In this document: positions 23,401 through 31,377 of the stretch, in pieces
How the letters are laid out: each line of letters opens with the position of its first letter
How positions within the stretch are numbered: the first letter of the stretch is position 1
The notes under the pieces: generated by a model
Database searches by the model: none
What the model was told of the DNA's origin: nothing
What the model saw: only the letters and a program-made list of their open reading frames with translations
Made by a program: the position numbers and the translations under genes
NCBI GenBank assembly: GCA_026018925.1
Contig: JAKSZU010000016.1
Span: 82,780,059-82,844,058 of the forward strand
DNA from: Tupaia tana
Taxonomy: Eukaryota > Chordata > Mammalia > Scandentia > Tupaiidae
Length of the DNA stretch: 64,000 nt
Direction of reading: 5' to 3'

Positions 23401-26400
23401 CGTCCCAAGTGACAAGTGACCCTGAGGAGCTAAGTGGCAGTGCCAGGGAGAGGGGGCTGCAGGCCCCCTGTCCACACCCATGCTGCTTCCTATCCCAGCC
23501 CCTTGGTGACAGGAGCCCCGACTGGTCACATCATCCTTCTCATAATGCCACTGATTTGTCCCTGTGGGGGCCCCAGCTACCCGGTGGCATTTCCAAGGTA
23601 GCCTCCCCAAAGCTGCCTTCTCCAGTCCGGCCATCACGGCAGAGGGCCAGCAGCACGCTCACGAGACTCACGGGGCCAGGCCAGCAGAAAGGCAAAGAGA
23701 GTGAGGCTTTTCTGATTTCCCCAGAAAAGTCCCCACCCATCGACCTAACGCAGTGCAAGCCTAGCCTTCCAAGTCCCGGGGCGCTGCGTGCTCCACTGCA
23801 AGTGGACCAGGAGGAGGGAGTTATCCTCTTACTGGATTCCGATGAAGAGCTGGAGCTGGAACAGACCAAACTGTGCTCCCCTTTTAATGGTCCCCCAGAT
23901 GAAAGGAAGGTTGAGGAAGCAAGCCCCAGTTCGGCTGAGTTGTTTCCAGTCATCGACGTTGATGCCGGCCATGAGCGCTCCCAGAGCCCTCCAGGAAAAG
24001 GAGGCGAGCTGCAGCCCGAGGGGGCAGGACAGCCGGAGACGCGGGGCTCTCTGGGTGGCAGAGGGGCCCCTTGGCTGTTCTGGGACCGTGAGAGCAGCCC
24101 CGACGAAGGCAGCACCACAGACAGCTCCTGGCTGGTGCCCGCCACGCCACTGGCCTGCAGGAGCCGTGACTCTTCATCCCAGACCCAGATCACAAGCCTC
24201 AGGGCCAGGGCCTTCAGCGAGGAGGTGACTGATCTCCCAGCCAAGGCCTGCATAGGAAACAGGGAAGTGGAGAAAGCCGCACAGGTTTCAGCGGTCACAC
24301 CCCAGACCTTGACAGCGGGCTGCGCTCCTGTGTCCCCAAGACCTTTTGGCTATCGGAGTCCTTCCAGGCCCCGCCCTGGACACCACACGCCCTCCTCCCC
24401 ACTGGCTCCCAGGTCCAGGGTCTCAGGGGGCCTCTCGGATCTCACCAGGGGGTTCCCGAAATGCTCGCTGCCCTGGCCAAGCTCACGGAATGTGGCCACA
24501 GTGAGTGACGTGGTGGAAGTCCAGGACAGTGACGATGAGCAGGATGTGACTGCCCGCCAGGCAAGCAGCAGCCTCCTGCTGGACAGTGACCCCCCAGTTC
24601 CAGTCGAGGTCTGCTACTGGAACACCGAGCCCCTCTCGCCCATTCCAATTGACCACCTGAACCTGGCGCGGACGGGCCCCCTGAGTGCCAGCAGTCCCAG
24701 CAGCGGGGCCAAGGAAGCGCTGGGCCACAGCGACTGCTGCTCCCCAGAGCTCCCCTGCACCTCCCCCGTTCGCAGAAGCAGATCTCGAGAGAAGTCTCCC
24801 AGGGCCGGCTCCCCCGGGAGCCACAGGCCAAGCTTCCTGAACTCGGCTCTGTGGGACGACTGGGATGGAGGAGAGCAGGAGTCGCCGGAGGCCGTTCTTC
24901 GGGCCCAGACGCTCAGCGCCCCAGGAGCTCATGGGGCAGGAGGGCCTGAGACACCGAGTGAGTAGCCAGGGGGCGGGGCGGGGGCTCGGGCGCTGTCTCA
25001 ACGCCATGGAGATGTGCAGATCGGGAATGAAAACCCAGGGGCCGGGGATGCCAAAGGGCCGCTGACCTGCAGCAAGAGCCCGCCGTCTCTCCATGTCCCT
25101 GCCTGCAGCAGCGGGAGGACGGCCGGAGGATGGCGGGCTGCCGCACGTGGACCAGCCCTCCTCAGCTTCTAACCCCAGAGTCCCCCTGGGCGCTGGAGAA
25201 AAACCTGTCTGTGGCCCTTCTCTAGAGCCCGAACCCGACACCTCCTGGGTGAGAGGCCTAGACTGTCCATCAGGGGACTCAGGTGCTCCTTATGATGGGG
25301 CAAAGGTCAGACGTGGCGTGGCCACGGCCCGGCAATTCTGCTCCATGTGAGACAGCCCACATTGTCTGTGGTGAGCGGATGGATTCAGTGTGGGGGCCGG
25401 GCAGCGTTGCGGTGGGTCAAGAGCTGATCCATGAAGGAGGTTCCCGTCTGGGCATACGCGTGCCTGCGTCCAGGGCCGGCAGGTGGCTTGGGAGGGCGGG
25501 AAGGATCACAGCGGCAAGGCCCTGTCAGGGGCGCCCTGTCTCCTCTGTCTCCTCTGTCTCCCTCATAGAAGAAATGTATTTTTCCTAGTTTTTGTTATAG
25601 GGCCCATGCATTTGCCAAGAGAGAGAAATCACCCCAGGGAGTTAGCCACGCCGCGCTCCCTTCTCTACTCCCCTCGGGGTTTTGGGCACACGCACAAGCC
25701 CAGCATGATCCTCAAGCATGGCGGACTCGAACCGTGCTATTGGCCACGCAGGAATCCAGCACCTCACCCTCCATGCCACCTGCTGGCCCAGAGCTCACTC
25801 TTTCAAAGCGTACGTCGAGGGGGTTCACCGCAGCCATCACTGTCTAACCTAGACGAAATAATCGTGTGCCCGCGAGCCGCCTCCACGCTCCCCCCGAGCC
25901 CCGGGCAGCCACTCACCCTTGTCTTTGGGCTGTCTGTCCTGGGGGTTCTGAGAAGTGTGACGGCGCTGCGGCCTTTCGTGTCTGGTGCCTTCCCTGAGCG
26001 TGAGGTTTCCAAGATCCGTCCGTGCCGCAGCACGTCAGGCTTCATTCCTTCTCACGTTTCGGCAGCATCCCGCTGCGTGGGCAGACCATATTCCTCTCAC
26101 CCACTCACCTACCAGCAGGCACCTGGGCTGGTCCCACTGGTTATTGTGGGCATCTGCATGTGACCCTTCACCTGTGTGTGTGTTGTGGACACAGGGCTCC
26201 ATTACCGTTTGGTGATTGTGAACATCTGTGTGTGTGGTGTAGACCCAGGTCATGTGTGTGCATGTGGTGTGGACACAGATCTCCATTACCGTTCGGTGAT
26301 TGTGAACATCCGTGTGTGTGGTGTAGACCCAGGTCATGTGTATGTGTGGTGTGGACACAGGGCTCCATTACCGTTCGGTGATTGTGAACATCTGTGTGTG

Positions 26401-29400
26401 TGTGGTGTGGACACAGCTCTCCATTACCGTGTGGTGATTGTGAACATCCACGTGTGCATGTTGTGTGGACACAGGTCACACGTGTGCGTGTTGTGTGGAC
26501 ACAGGGCTCTCTTTCTCTTGGGTGCACACATGGAGCAGAGTCCCCGGGCCACGTGGTGACTGAGCAACATTGCGAGGGATTGCCAGCCTGGTGTCTGAAG
26601 TGGCCACACGATTTACTTCCCACGGGCAGTGTGCGAGGTTCAGCGTCCCCCTCCTCGCCAACGCCGCGTGCTGTCGGTACAGCATGGGCGAGCAGTGGCA
26701 TCTCTGCAGTCTCGGTGTGTGGGCCTGGCGGGGCTGTCGGGTCTCTCCACGGGTCGTCTGTGTGGGTCCTTTGCCTTTTATCTTAGGTTTTTGCCATCGG
26801 GGGTGTGCACACCTGGGGAAAGACAAAGGGATGAGAAATCAGCCTCTGGAGGGAGGGCCACACCACAGTGCCTTCAGCATGGAGCCACAGCACGGATGCC
26901 TGGCAGGGTTTTCAAGCTCTCAGGTCCAGGACTCGAACCACAGTCAGCCATGTAGAGTATAGAGCCTTTTTTTTTTTTTTTTTTAGAGGTTTTTCACTAT
27001 AGTGCGCGTGTGCTCACCAGACAGACAGAGAGAGACAGAAAGCGAGAAATCACCCCCGGGGGTATGGCCACGCCGCAATCCCTTCTCCTCCATTCTGCTC
27101 TCAGGATCTTGGGCACGCACACACACACGCCCGGCATGAGTTTTAAGCCACCGGGTCTGGGACGCGAACTGCGGTCGACTTCTTGGGAGTCCAGCGACAT
27201 AGCCATTACGCTAACTGCTGGTTCCCCCAGCGTGGATTTTAAGCCACCGGGTCCGGGACCCGAACCGCGATCGACTACATGGGAGTCCAGCGACATAGCC
27301 ATTACGCTAACTGCTGGTTCCCAAGTATAGAGCCTTAATCACCATGCCACCTGCTGGCCCGGAGGTCAGGTTTCAGCCATGGTCAGCCATGTGGTATTTG
27401 GCTCCTTTGCCCATTTTCTAGCTGGGTTATTTATGTGTTTGTTTTTGAGTTTTAAGACAAATTCTGATGTTTAAGCCTCCTTGAAGGTGATTGGTCTTGC
27501 GCCCATCTCAGGCTGTTCCTGGGGATCAGCGTTTTTGTGTCTTCTGAAGATTCAGGCACGTGCTGAGCTGTGGGAGCCCCGCGTATGTGGCACCAAGCGT
27601 GCACTAATACACAAGGCGCGTGTCACCTGCCACTTTGCAGTGGGAAGCCAGGATCCCCAGTGGCGAGGGGAGGCCATTGCTAAAGTGGGGGCTCTTGTCT
27701 CTTGGTGACACCACAGGGTCAGAAATGGTGAGTCTGTGCAACCTTGTGCTGAAACGTGTGCTGCTTTTGTTTTACCCAGAAAGTGCTGATTTGAAGAAAA
27801 ACTTGCTCCCCAAAGTGCCCATAACTCCAATGCCGAGGTATTCCATCATGGAGACCCCGGTGCTGAAGAAGGAATTGGACAGGTTGGTGCGTTCCTCAAG
27901 GCCTGCTCAGAAGCGCTCTCTGCCCTCCCGTGTGTGGACAGGCCCCGCGGGCCTAGGAGCAAAGGCTCCACCGTGTGGTCCTGGGTTGGGTGTCCCCAGA
28001 TCGCCTGGGCCCGAGGAACTGACAGTGAAAGTCCCTGGGTACTGTTGGGGACAGGCGTTCATGTCCCGGGTTGATGGCAGTGGGGTCTTGCCTGCCGGCC
28101 CCAGAGGCCTGGTTTTCAAAAAAGAACATCAGAGCAGTCCTACCCGGGAGTGCTGCTCTTCGCTCGGGCACCCAGGGAGGGGTCGCCGCCACCGCCACAC
28201 AGCATGGTGGGGGCGTCTCTGTAAGACTGTTTTTTAGAGTAGGCTGGCAAGGAGGATACTCACAAACCTGGCACACGCGTAGAAGTCAGGCCTGGGGAAT
28301 CGTGGGCACACGGAGGCGTTGGGCTTGGCAGCTGCTCCTTGAGCACAGCGTGGGGTGTGCTGACGAGGCCCGAGGCCCGAGTCTCAGCTCCCGGACTCCT
28401 CGCAGGTTTGGCGTCCGCCCTCTGCCGAAGCGCCAGATGGTTCTGAAGCTGAAAGAGATCTTCCAGTATACCCACCAGACCCTGGACTCGGGCTCCGACG
28501 AGGAGATCCCGCCCTCACAGATGCCCCTGGAGGCACCTGGCAGCCAAAGCCACACCGAGACCTGCAGGCCTCCCAGGGCCGGAGGCTGCGCCCAGCTGGC
28601 GGCCACTGTGGGCCCTGGGTCCCAGAAGGCTCAGGAGCATGCTGTGACCAAGGACGACCAGCGTCGAAGGCAGCAGCACCCTGGCGGAGGCCTCCCTCCC
28701 CGGAGCAGGTCCCCAGTGGAGGAGGCCCCTCTGGGCCCTGACGATGACACTCAGCACGCAGCTTCCCGAGAGCCTGCAGCCTGTCCGGATGGCAGCGACA
28801 GCTCCTTCAGCTCCCAGAGGTAACCACGTGAACGCTGGGCGTCAGCTGCCCGCGGGCCTAAGGGGTGGTGTGGCCTGAGCTGTGGGGACGCAGGTGGGGT
28901 GAAAGCGCCCCTTGAAAACTCCTGGCCCTCTCCCCACACGCCTGGACCTCTCAGCTGGGCTGGGACTGCCCGGCCCAGCTCGGGCGGGTAGCCTGTAGGG
29001 CACTGCAGCGAGCACCTGCTGCCTTCCCACCCAGGCCCCGGGCCGGACCGCAGGCCACAGCCCCGCAGACGAGCAGGAAACGCCATTCTGCGACACCCCA
29101 CTCCTGGTCTTGGGGGTCCTGGAGTCACAAAACGGCATTTTCTGCTTCCTCTAGTTCTTCCTCCTGTGAGTTTGGAGCAGCCTTCGAGTCTGCCAGCGAG
29201 GACGACGCGGGCGAGCAGGGTGTCAGCGCGTCGCAGGCGGCCACCGCAGCAGCTGACACGCAGGAGGCGGTGCAGCGCTACATCCGCTCGCGGCCGGCGC
29301 TGTACCGCAAGGTGCTGCGGTACCAGCCCTTGGAGCTGGCGGAGCTGCAGGCCGAGCTGAGGCAGAACGGCATCCGCGTGGCCGCGGGCCCGCTACTGGA

Positions 29401-29509
29401 CTTGCTGGACGCCCAGGGCATCACCTTCACCACGGCCGCCGCCCGGAAGGAGAGGCTCGAGGGCAAGAGGCGGCGGCTCCCAGGCAAGAAGAAAGGGGAG
29501 CGCGACTGA
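7798..29509 (+). CDS. SLX4: SLX4, structure-specific endonuclease scaffold (FANCP/BTBD12)
   Basis: Nuclear scaffold that binds XPF-ERCC1, MUS81-EME1 and SLX1 and directs them to interstrand crosslinks, stalled forks, Holliday junctions and telomeres. Coding exons: 7798-8197, 9437-9667, 14012-14198, 14986-15198, 17859-18067, 18152-18468, 19396-19636, 20040-20128, 21019-21165, 21697-21863, 22778-24957, 27780-27882, 28406-28819, 29155-29509. All introns are GT-AG, all phases join, and the total is 1750 codons plus TGA (human about 1834). Domains in order: two UBZ4 fingers (Cys252-Cys312), XPF-binding segment with Phe503-Tyr504, BTB (about 639-745), three SUMO-interacting motifs (near 1082, 1125, 1312), SAP/MUS81-binding region (about 1475-1515) and SLX1-binding C-terminus (about 1640-1750). 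I start at the first in-frame ATG, equivalent to human Met43; the frame for the human first 42 residues is not open. The human HxLxP TRF2-binding motif is absent. Alignment is against the human protein as I remember it. Confidence 0.95.
8255..8353 (-). repeat. SINE-B, old head fragment
   Basis: GGGACTTGAACTATGGTCGGC and TGGGAGTTCAGAGGCTTAACTACC are a decayed SINE head, ending GCTAGCCCC. Confidence 0.55.
8395..8956 (-). repeat. SINE-A, old copy carrying a nested SINE-A
   Basis: Begins with a 42-base poly-T, then GCTGTAGGGCACATG and CAATCCCTTCTCC; its head (GGGACTCAAACTGCAGTCAG to CACCTGCTGGCCC) resumes at about 8876 beyond an inserted younger copy. Confidence 0.65.
8562..8862 (-). repeat. SINE-A nested in SINE-A
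   Basis: Flanked by TCTCCATGATTTT at 8549-8561 and 8863-8875. Its own head ends at about 8807 (CTGCTGGTCCC); the remaining ~55 bp before the right duplication are T/A-rich and unusual for a SINE 5' side. Confidence 0.7.
9057..9301 (-). repeat. SINE-A
   Basis: TTTTTTGGAGAGGTTTTTGC through CACCATCTACCGGTCCC. No clean target-site duplication seen. Confidence 0.75.
9437..9667 (+). CDS. SLX4: SLX4 second coding exon
   Basis: Acceptor TTCTTGCCAG; encodes the conserved block SCLTTAVVPSPSKSRTAEL and RMQQFKRADPERLKHATEEC. Donor ACCG/GTATGA. An earlier acceptor (TTTCTCCAG at 9409) would put two stops in frame and was rejected. Confidence 0.9.
9990..10249 (-). repeat. SINE-A
   Basis: Poly-pyrimidine start, GGTACATGTGCTTGCC, GGGACTCGAATCGCGG; ends CCAACTGCTGGTCC and abuts a short SINE-B head remnant (10250-10292). 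Confidence 0.75.
10391..10654 (-). repeat. SINE-A, young subfamily (GGGAACC start)
   Basis: One of several copies whose head reads GGGAACCAGCAG and whose B box reads GGTTCACGTCC, a diagnostic pair that separates it from the GGGACC/GGTTCGAGTCC copies. Flanked by CTATGCACAGATTT at 10377-10390 and again from 10655. Confidence 0.85.
10670..10944 (-). repeat. SINE-A, young copy at the same target
   Basis: Near-consensus copy with an intact GGTTCGAGTCC B box (complement at 10879-10889). Left flank is TGCACAGATTTT (ending about 10669) and right flank TGCACAGATTTTTT (10945-10958), the same target as its neighbour. Confidence 0.85.
11017..11166 (+). repeat. SINE-B
   Basis: GGGACCAGCAG is duplicated at the start; ends GATCAAATTTAAATAAATAA, the characteristic SINE-B tail. 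Confidence 0.75.
11213..11472 (-). repeat. SINE-A
   Basis: Contains GGCATGTGCTCTCACC, CAATCCCTTCTTCTCC; the segment corresponding to the CGCCCGGCG part of the body is deleted before TGAGTTTAAGCC. Confidence 0.75.
11483..11601 (-). repeat. SINE-B
   Basis: AAATTTGACCAGAGACACAG at the start, CATGCCACCTGCGGG at the end. Confidence 0.65.
11610..11800 (-). repeat. Old SINE-A relative
   Basis: GCTAGAGGGTACATG, ACCAGAGAGACAGACAAAG, GTGGTCACGCTGCATTCCC: an older relative with GCTAGAGGG in place of GCTATAGGG. Confidence 0.5.
11826..12172 (-). repeat. SINE-A with an extra head segment
   Basis: A diverged SINE-A ends at about 12079 (CTATCTGCTGGTCCC) and is followed directly by another head-only piece (12080-12172; TGATTTTTAAGCCGCTGGG to CCACCTGCCGACCC), the same two-head arrangement seen near 27230. 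Confidence 0.6.
12190..12440 (-). repeat. Old SINE-A relative
   Basis: GCCACAGGACATGTCTG, ACCAGAGAGAGGTAGAG, CCGTAACCTCTTCTCC and a decayed head ending CACCATCTGCTGGCCC. A head remnant follows to about 12520. Confidence 0.5.
12560..12725 (-). repeat. Old LINE-1 fragment
   Basis: Sequence around CATTGTCACACCTAATTCC and TTCATACTTAAATTTCC resembles the antisense of old mammalian LINE-1 non-coding sequence. Diverged and short. Confidence 0.4.
12775..13090 (-). repeat. Old SINE-like segment
   Basis: TAATTTGACCAGAGAGGA followed by GACAGAGCACATGCATGTGC and GGTACTCGCACACATGCC are SINE-B-tail and SINE-A-body signatures, strongly decayed. Confidence 0.4.
13091..14011 (+). other. SLX4 intron sequence
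   Basis: GC-rich from about 13600 on, CpG-containing near 13650-13740, with no exon or repeat that I recognise; it ends in the polypyrimidine tract and acceptor CTTCTCTGCAG. Confidence 0.5.
14012..14198 (+). CDS. SLX4: SLX4 exon with first UBZ4 zinc finger
   Basis: Encodes ALALQQEFALEG and CQICQKDLSAMN...HVNR. Zinc ligands Cys252, Cys255 and His270 lie here; the fourth, Cys274, is in the next exon. In human this finger binds ubiquitin chains and recruits SLX4 to crosslinks. Confidence 0.93.
14325..14830 (-). repeat. Old LINE-1 3' region, antisense
   Basis: Parallels the well-known antisense L1M pattern: ATTGAGATGGAATTCTCATA, then CCTCATACCCCTCAGTGG, CACTCCCTCC, and TGTGTCACTTGGCCCCTTC. Weathered, with no coding capacity. 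Confidence 0.55.
14986..15198 (+). CDS. SLX4: SLX4 exon with second UBZ4 zinc finger
   Basis: Completes the first finger (Cys274) and encodes the second: CPICGKPFLTLKSRIGHLKQC, with ligands Cys292, Cys295, His308 and Cys312 all present. Confidence 0.93.
15575..16119 (+). repeat. SINE-A host with a nested SINE-A
   Basis: Flanked by CACAGGACCTT at 15564-15574 and again after the A-tail (about 16120-16131). The host is split into 15575-15686 and 15955-16119 by a younger copy. Confidence 0.85.
15687..15954 (-). repeat. SINE-A, young subfamily, nested
   Basis: GGGAACC-type copy. Target-site duplication GGCACATGTACG at 15675-15686 and 15955-15966, both inside the host SINE. This gives the relative age of the two subfamilies at this site. 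Confidence 0.9.
16432..16687 (-). repeat. SINE-A
   Basis: Near-consensus GGGACC-type copy; flanks GGGCACGTTTTC and GGGCGGGTTTTC are a possible imperfect duplication. Confidence 0.8.
16690..17858 (+). other. SLX4 intron, no feature recognised
   Basis: Unique-looking GC-rich intron sequence; no SINE, no exon with human SLX4 similarity. Ends with polypyrimidine tract and CCTTTCAG acceptor. Confidence 0.5.
17859..18067 (+). CDS. SLX4: SLX4 coding exon, basic linker
   Basis: Encodes SDHVGGLKRKG, a basic stretch KEPQKRRKV (possible nuclear localisation signal) and EDLLVAMALSRSEME, near-identical to human. Confidence 0.92.
18152..18468 (+). CDS. SLX4: SLX4 exon with XPF-binding (MLR) segment
   Basis: Encodes QIEDRVALLLSEGAEL, TPPLPASRIFKEE and WEGSALTAAW..ESFYSASLVPP. 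Phe503-Tyr504 correspond to the human aromatic pair needed to bind XPF. Confidence 0.93.
18750..19014 (+). repeat. SINE-A with target-site duplication
   Basis: AATACAGAGTCCC at 18737-18749 and 19015-19027, a perfect 13-bp duplication. The body is shortened (GGGATTGCGGCGTGG region reads GAGGTTGTGGTGTGG and the adjacent CCCCCC block is missing). Its tail has a 27-base A run. Confidence 0.88.
19396..19636 (+). CDS. SLX4: SLX4 coding exon
   Basis: Diverged start (DLTQEPTLSVVWQEQ), then the conserved SPSASQRERQALQDLMDLAREGLSTSP block. Confidence 0.9.
20040..20128 (+). CDS. SLX4: SLX4 short coding exon
   Basis: 89 nt, phase 1 to 0. Holds SGLPLTGFVLP, aligned with human GGLPLTGFVVP. Flanked by CCTCTCAG and GTGAGG splice sites. 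Confidence 0.88.
20250..21018 (+). other. SLX4 intron, no feature recognised
   Basis: Non-repetitive GC-rich intron upstream of the BTB exon; no exon, repeat or structured motif recognised. Confidence 0.45.
21019..21165 (+). CDS. SLX4: SLX4 BTB exon 1
   Basis: 49 codons, phase 0 at both ends. Encodes AEFGAMVNNPHLSDVQFQMDSGEVLYAHKFVLYARCPLLMRY, the dimerising BTB fold, nearly identical to human. Confidence 0.95.
21697..21863 (+). CDS. SLX4: SLX4 BTB exon 2
   Basis: Continues VSNEGFSAEEDGDLALRVLLSDVSAEATCAFLRYLYTADPGLPP. Ends CTCAG/GTCTGG; the phase-2 join to RFGVSELVHLCEQ is exact. Confidence 0.92.
22778..24957 (+). CDS. SLX4: SLX4 large exon with SUMO-interacting motifs
   Basis: One 2180-nt exon, as in human, encoding the end of the BTB domain (FGVSELVHLCEQAP), RAENFQELLRSMWADEEEAE, an acidic helix EAEMDEIYEFAATQRKLLQQE, then a long disordered Ser/Pro-rich region. 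SIM1 is GVILLLDSDEELE (about 1082), SIM2 LFPVIDVD (about 1125), SIM3 DVVEVQDSDDEQD (about 1312), each followed by acidic residues. Between RERGLQA and PHPCC (about residues 955-970) roughly ten residues present in human are missing, including HRLAP. Ends ACACCGA/GTGAGT. Confidence 0.95.
25577..25789 (-). repeat. Old SINE-A
   Basis: TTTGTTATAGGGCCCATGC, GAGAGAAATCACCCC, GCCGCGCTCCCTTCTC, GGACTCGAACCGTGC; ends CCACCTGCTGGCCC. Shortened body. Confidence 0.65.
25792..26165 (-). repeat. Old LINE-1 3' region, antisense
   Basis: The order of GGGTTCACCGCAGCCATCAC, TGTCTTTGGGCTGTCTG and TCGGCAGCATCCCGCTG-type pieces follows the antisense of an L1M end. Unusually many CpGs remain for so old an element. 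Confidence 0.45.
26172..26517. repeat. Minisatellite in SLX4 intron
   Basis: About four diverged units of 75-100 bp share GGTGTGGACACAG, CTCCATTACCG and GTGATTGTGAACATC, with variable (GT)n spacers. Two units also share GTAGACCCAGGTCATGTG. Confidence 0.85.
26782..27360 (-). repeat. Old SINE-A host split by a two-headed SINE
   Basis: The body (GCCATCGGGGGTGTGCACAC) and most of the head (CAGGACTCGAACCACAGTCAG) lie left of 26968; the head end (TTAATCACCATGCCACCTGC) resumes at about 27331. Confidence 0.65.
26969..27323 (-). repeat. Two-headed SINE-A
   Basis: Flanked by AGTATAGAGCCTT at 26956-26968 and 27324-27336, so the unit inserted once. Inside are a full SINE-A ending at about 27226 (CTGCTGGTTCCC) and a second complete tRNA-like head at about 27227-27323, with its own B box and TTAAGCCACCGGG. 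Confidence 0.85.
27780..27882 (+). CDS. SLX4: SLX4 coding exon, MUS81-binding region
   Basis: Encodes NLLPKVPITPMPRYSIMETPVLKKELDR, one of the most conserved stretches. Acceptor TTTACCCAG, donor GACAG/GTTGGT. Confidence 0.93.
28406..28819 (+). CDS. SLX4: SLX4 SAP-domain exon
   Basis: Encodes FGVRPLPKRQMVLKLKEIFQYTHQTL (SAP fold, MUS81 docking) followed by a disordered linker ending DGSDSSFSSQ. Confidence 0.93.
29155..29509 (+). CDS. SLX4: SLX4 last coding exon, SLX1-binding domain
   Basis: Encodes SSSSCEFGAAFESA, then the helical C-terminus (AVQRYIRSRPALYRKVLRYQPLELAEL...GITFTTAAARKE) that binds the SLX1 nuclease subunit, ending KKKGERD and TGA at 29507-29509. Confidence 0.95.
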
Positions 29510-31370
29510 CGGCCCCACTCCCCAGCTGCAGCTGTGGGTCTCTGTCACACCCGCTGTCCCCCCCGACGGTCTACGGAGCATGGGGGCACTGGGACACCGG
29601 CTCAAGTCGGCCGACGGTCTACGGAGCATGGGGGCACTGGGACACCGGCTCAAGTCGGGCCTCCGGGCACTCAGGGCCTCGGGACCACATCTACAAATAC
29701 GCGGCAGCACCGACCAGCCGTCCTGACAGTGCCGCTGCCCAGTGGTGCTTGGGGCACATCGCCCCAGGTTCGGGCCTCAGTTAGGTCCCCTGTGTTCCAG
29801 AGGGTGGTGGCTGCTGCCAGGTGGCCAGAACAAAGCCCTGGGCTGCCTCCTCTGCTGCTCTGTCCACTAGTCCCAAGAACGATGCCTGAGTGCGTCCTGA
29901 GCTGCACTCCAGGTCCAGCCCACCGCAACCGGCCTGGGCCTGTCCTCTTCAGCACTCAGACCGGTCGTGGCCAACACCAGCAGGCTCCCTGTGCCACCAC
30001 ACCAGGGCTGCTGTCCTCTGAGACACATGCCACTGCCCCCCGCAGTCTGGCCTGGCCCCAGCGCAGCTCTGAGCCCAGCGTGACCTTGCTCCTTCTGACC
30101 AGTTCCATTCAGGGTTGAACTGCCTCCCGCCCCAAAATGGCATGGGGCACGGGCTCAGGCTAGAACAGGAAGACCCGGGGCTGCGGTCCGTGGGACGTCC
30201 TTGTCCGTTGTGAACAGTGCAGTCAGCATCACGTGATGTGCAGTAAGCAGCTCTATAAAAACCTGAACTCTGCACGCCTGCACTGTCCCTGCCCGGGCCC
30301 TGTCTGCAGCAGCCCTCCCGGAGCCTGCTAGCCTGGCCTGCTGGCCTGTGCCCTCGGTAAGCAGGTACATGTGTTCTTTGGCCCTGCACCTGCCTGAAGC
30401 TCCAGCCCATGCCATACGGTGAACCCGGGGCCTCGCCTGGCCAGGTCATCACAAAGGCAAGTTCCACCTGCCCTGGCCACGGAGCCAGACTGCCTTTACA
30501 GGAATCCGCAGGGCGCCCCAGCCTGTGCGTGGGCGGGTGGTCAGTCAGGAACCAGCCCTTGGTGCCTCTCGGCTAGGGAGACAGAACCGGGCTCTCTGCC
30601 TAGCAGTGTGTATCAGGGACGGCTCCCTGAGCTGGGGCTTAGGGGCGAGCCATACTTAGGGAGGTGAAGCGGGTTTCTTGAGCACATATCACAGGCCCTG
30701 ACCCACGCTCCAGCCCACGCTGCCCACCCAGGACAGACAGACAGAGGGAAACGGCTCGAAGCTGTGATCCTGGCCACAGGGGGATTGCTTTAGAAGGTGC
30801 CACGTGATCTGTGCATGCTTGATCTCTCTAAAGGAGGGAGACATTTATAAAGGCAGAGACTCAAGGTCTTTGGTCCCAGGGTCCTGTGTGAGCTGGTAGC
30901 CTGTGTGCTTTCCCTGGGAGCACTGCCCTCCAGAGGGGTCTACCCCGCAGACGCTCAGGCCCTCCAGGCTGGCCACACACTGGGGCAGGGAAGGTCCCTT
31001 AGAGGCCGCTGAGGTGCCTCAGAGTACAGGCGGGGTCAGGCCTGGCCTGTGGGCAGGGAACATGGTGGCACGGCCATCTGCTCTGTGACCACGGTGGGGC
31101 GGAGGAGCTGCTGCGAGAGGCCCCCAACAAGGTGGGAGGTTAGTACTAGAAGGCCTTGGTCCGGCTGGCGGCGCTGTCCGGAGCCCAGAGCATGCTGGAC
31201 TGCAGCGCTGGAAGCCACATGGCTGACGGGTTCAGATCCCAGCCAGGGAAACCAGGTTCTTACACTTGGCCAAGGTCCTGCAGGAGGGCAGGAGGAGGGG
31301 TCGAGCCTTGAGCAGGCCCTGTGGAGAGTACTTCTCCCCCTCCCTCCATCCCTGCTTTCATGAACTCAAA
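29510..31370 (+). other. SLX4 3' untranslated region and flank
   Basis: GC-rich, SINE-free sequence downstream of the stop. I see no AATAAA before the SINE tail near 31600, so the poly-A site is unresolved; a less common hexamer is likely. TATAAAAACC at about 30250 has no other promoter context. Confidence 0.4.
29564..29659. repeat. 48-bp tandem duplication in the SLX4 3'UTR
   Basis: 29564-29611 and 29612-29659 are virtually identical copies (GACGGTCTACGGAGCATG...ACCGGCTCAAGTCGG). It starts 55 bp after the stop codon, so it should be in the mRNA. Confidence 0.92.
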
Positions 31371-31377
31371 CAAGGCA

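Noticed and set aside
23540-25241. Two 252-codon minus-strand frames under the large SLX4 exon
   Set aside because: Antisense to a conserved coding exon, low-complexity composition, no recognisable domain.
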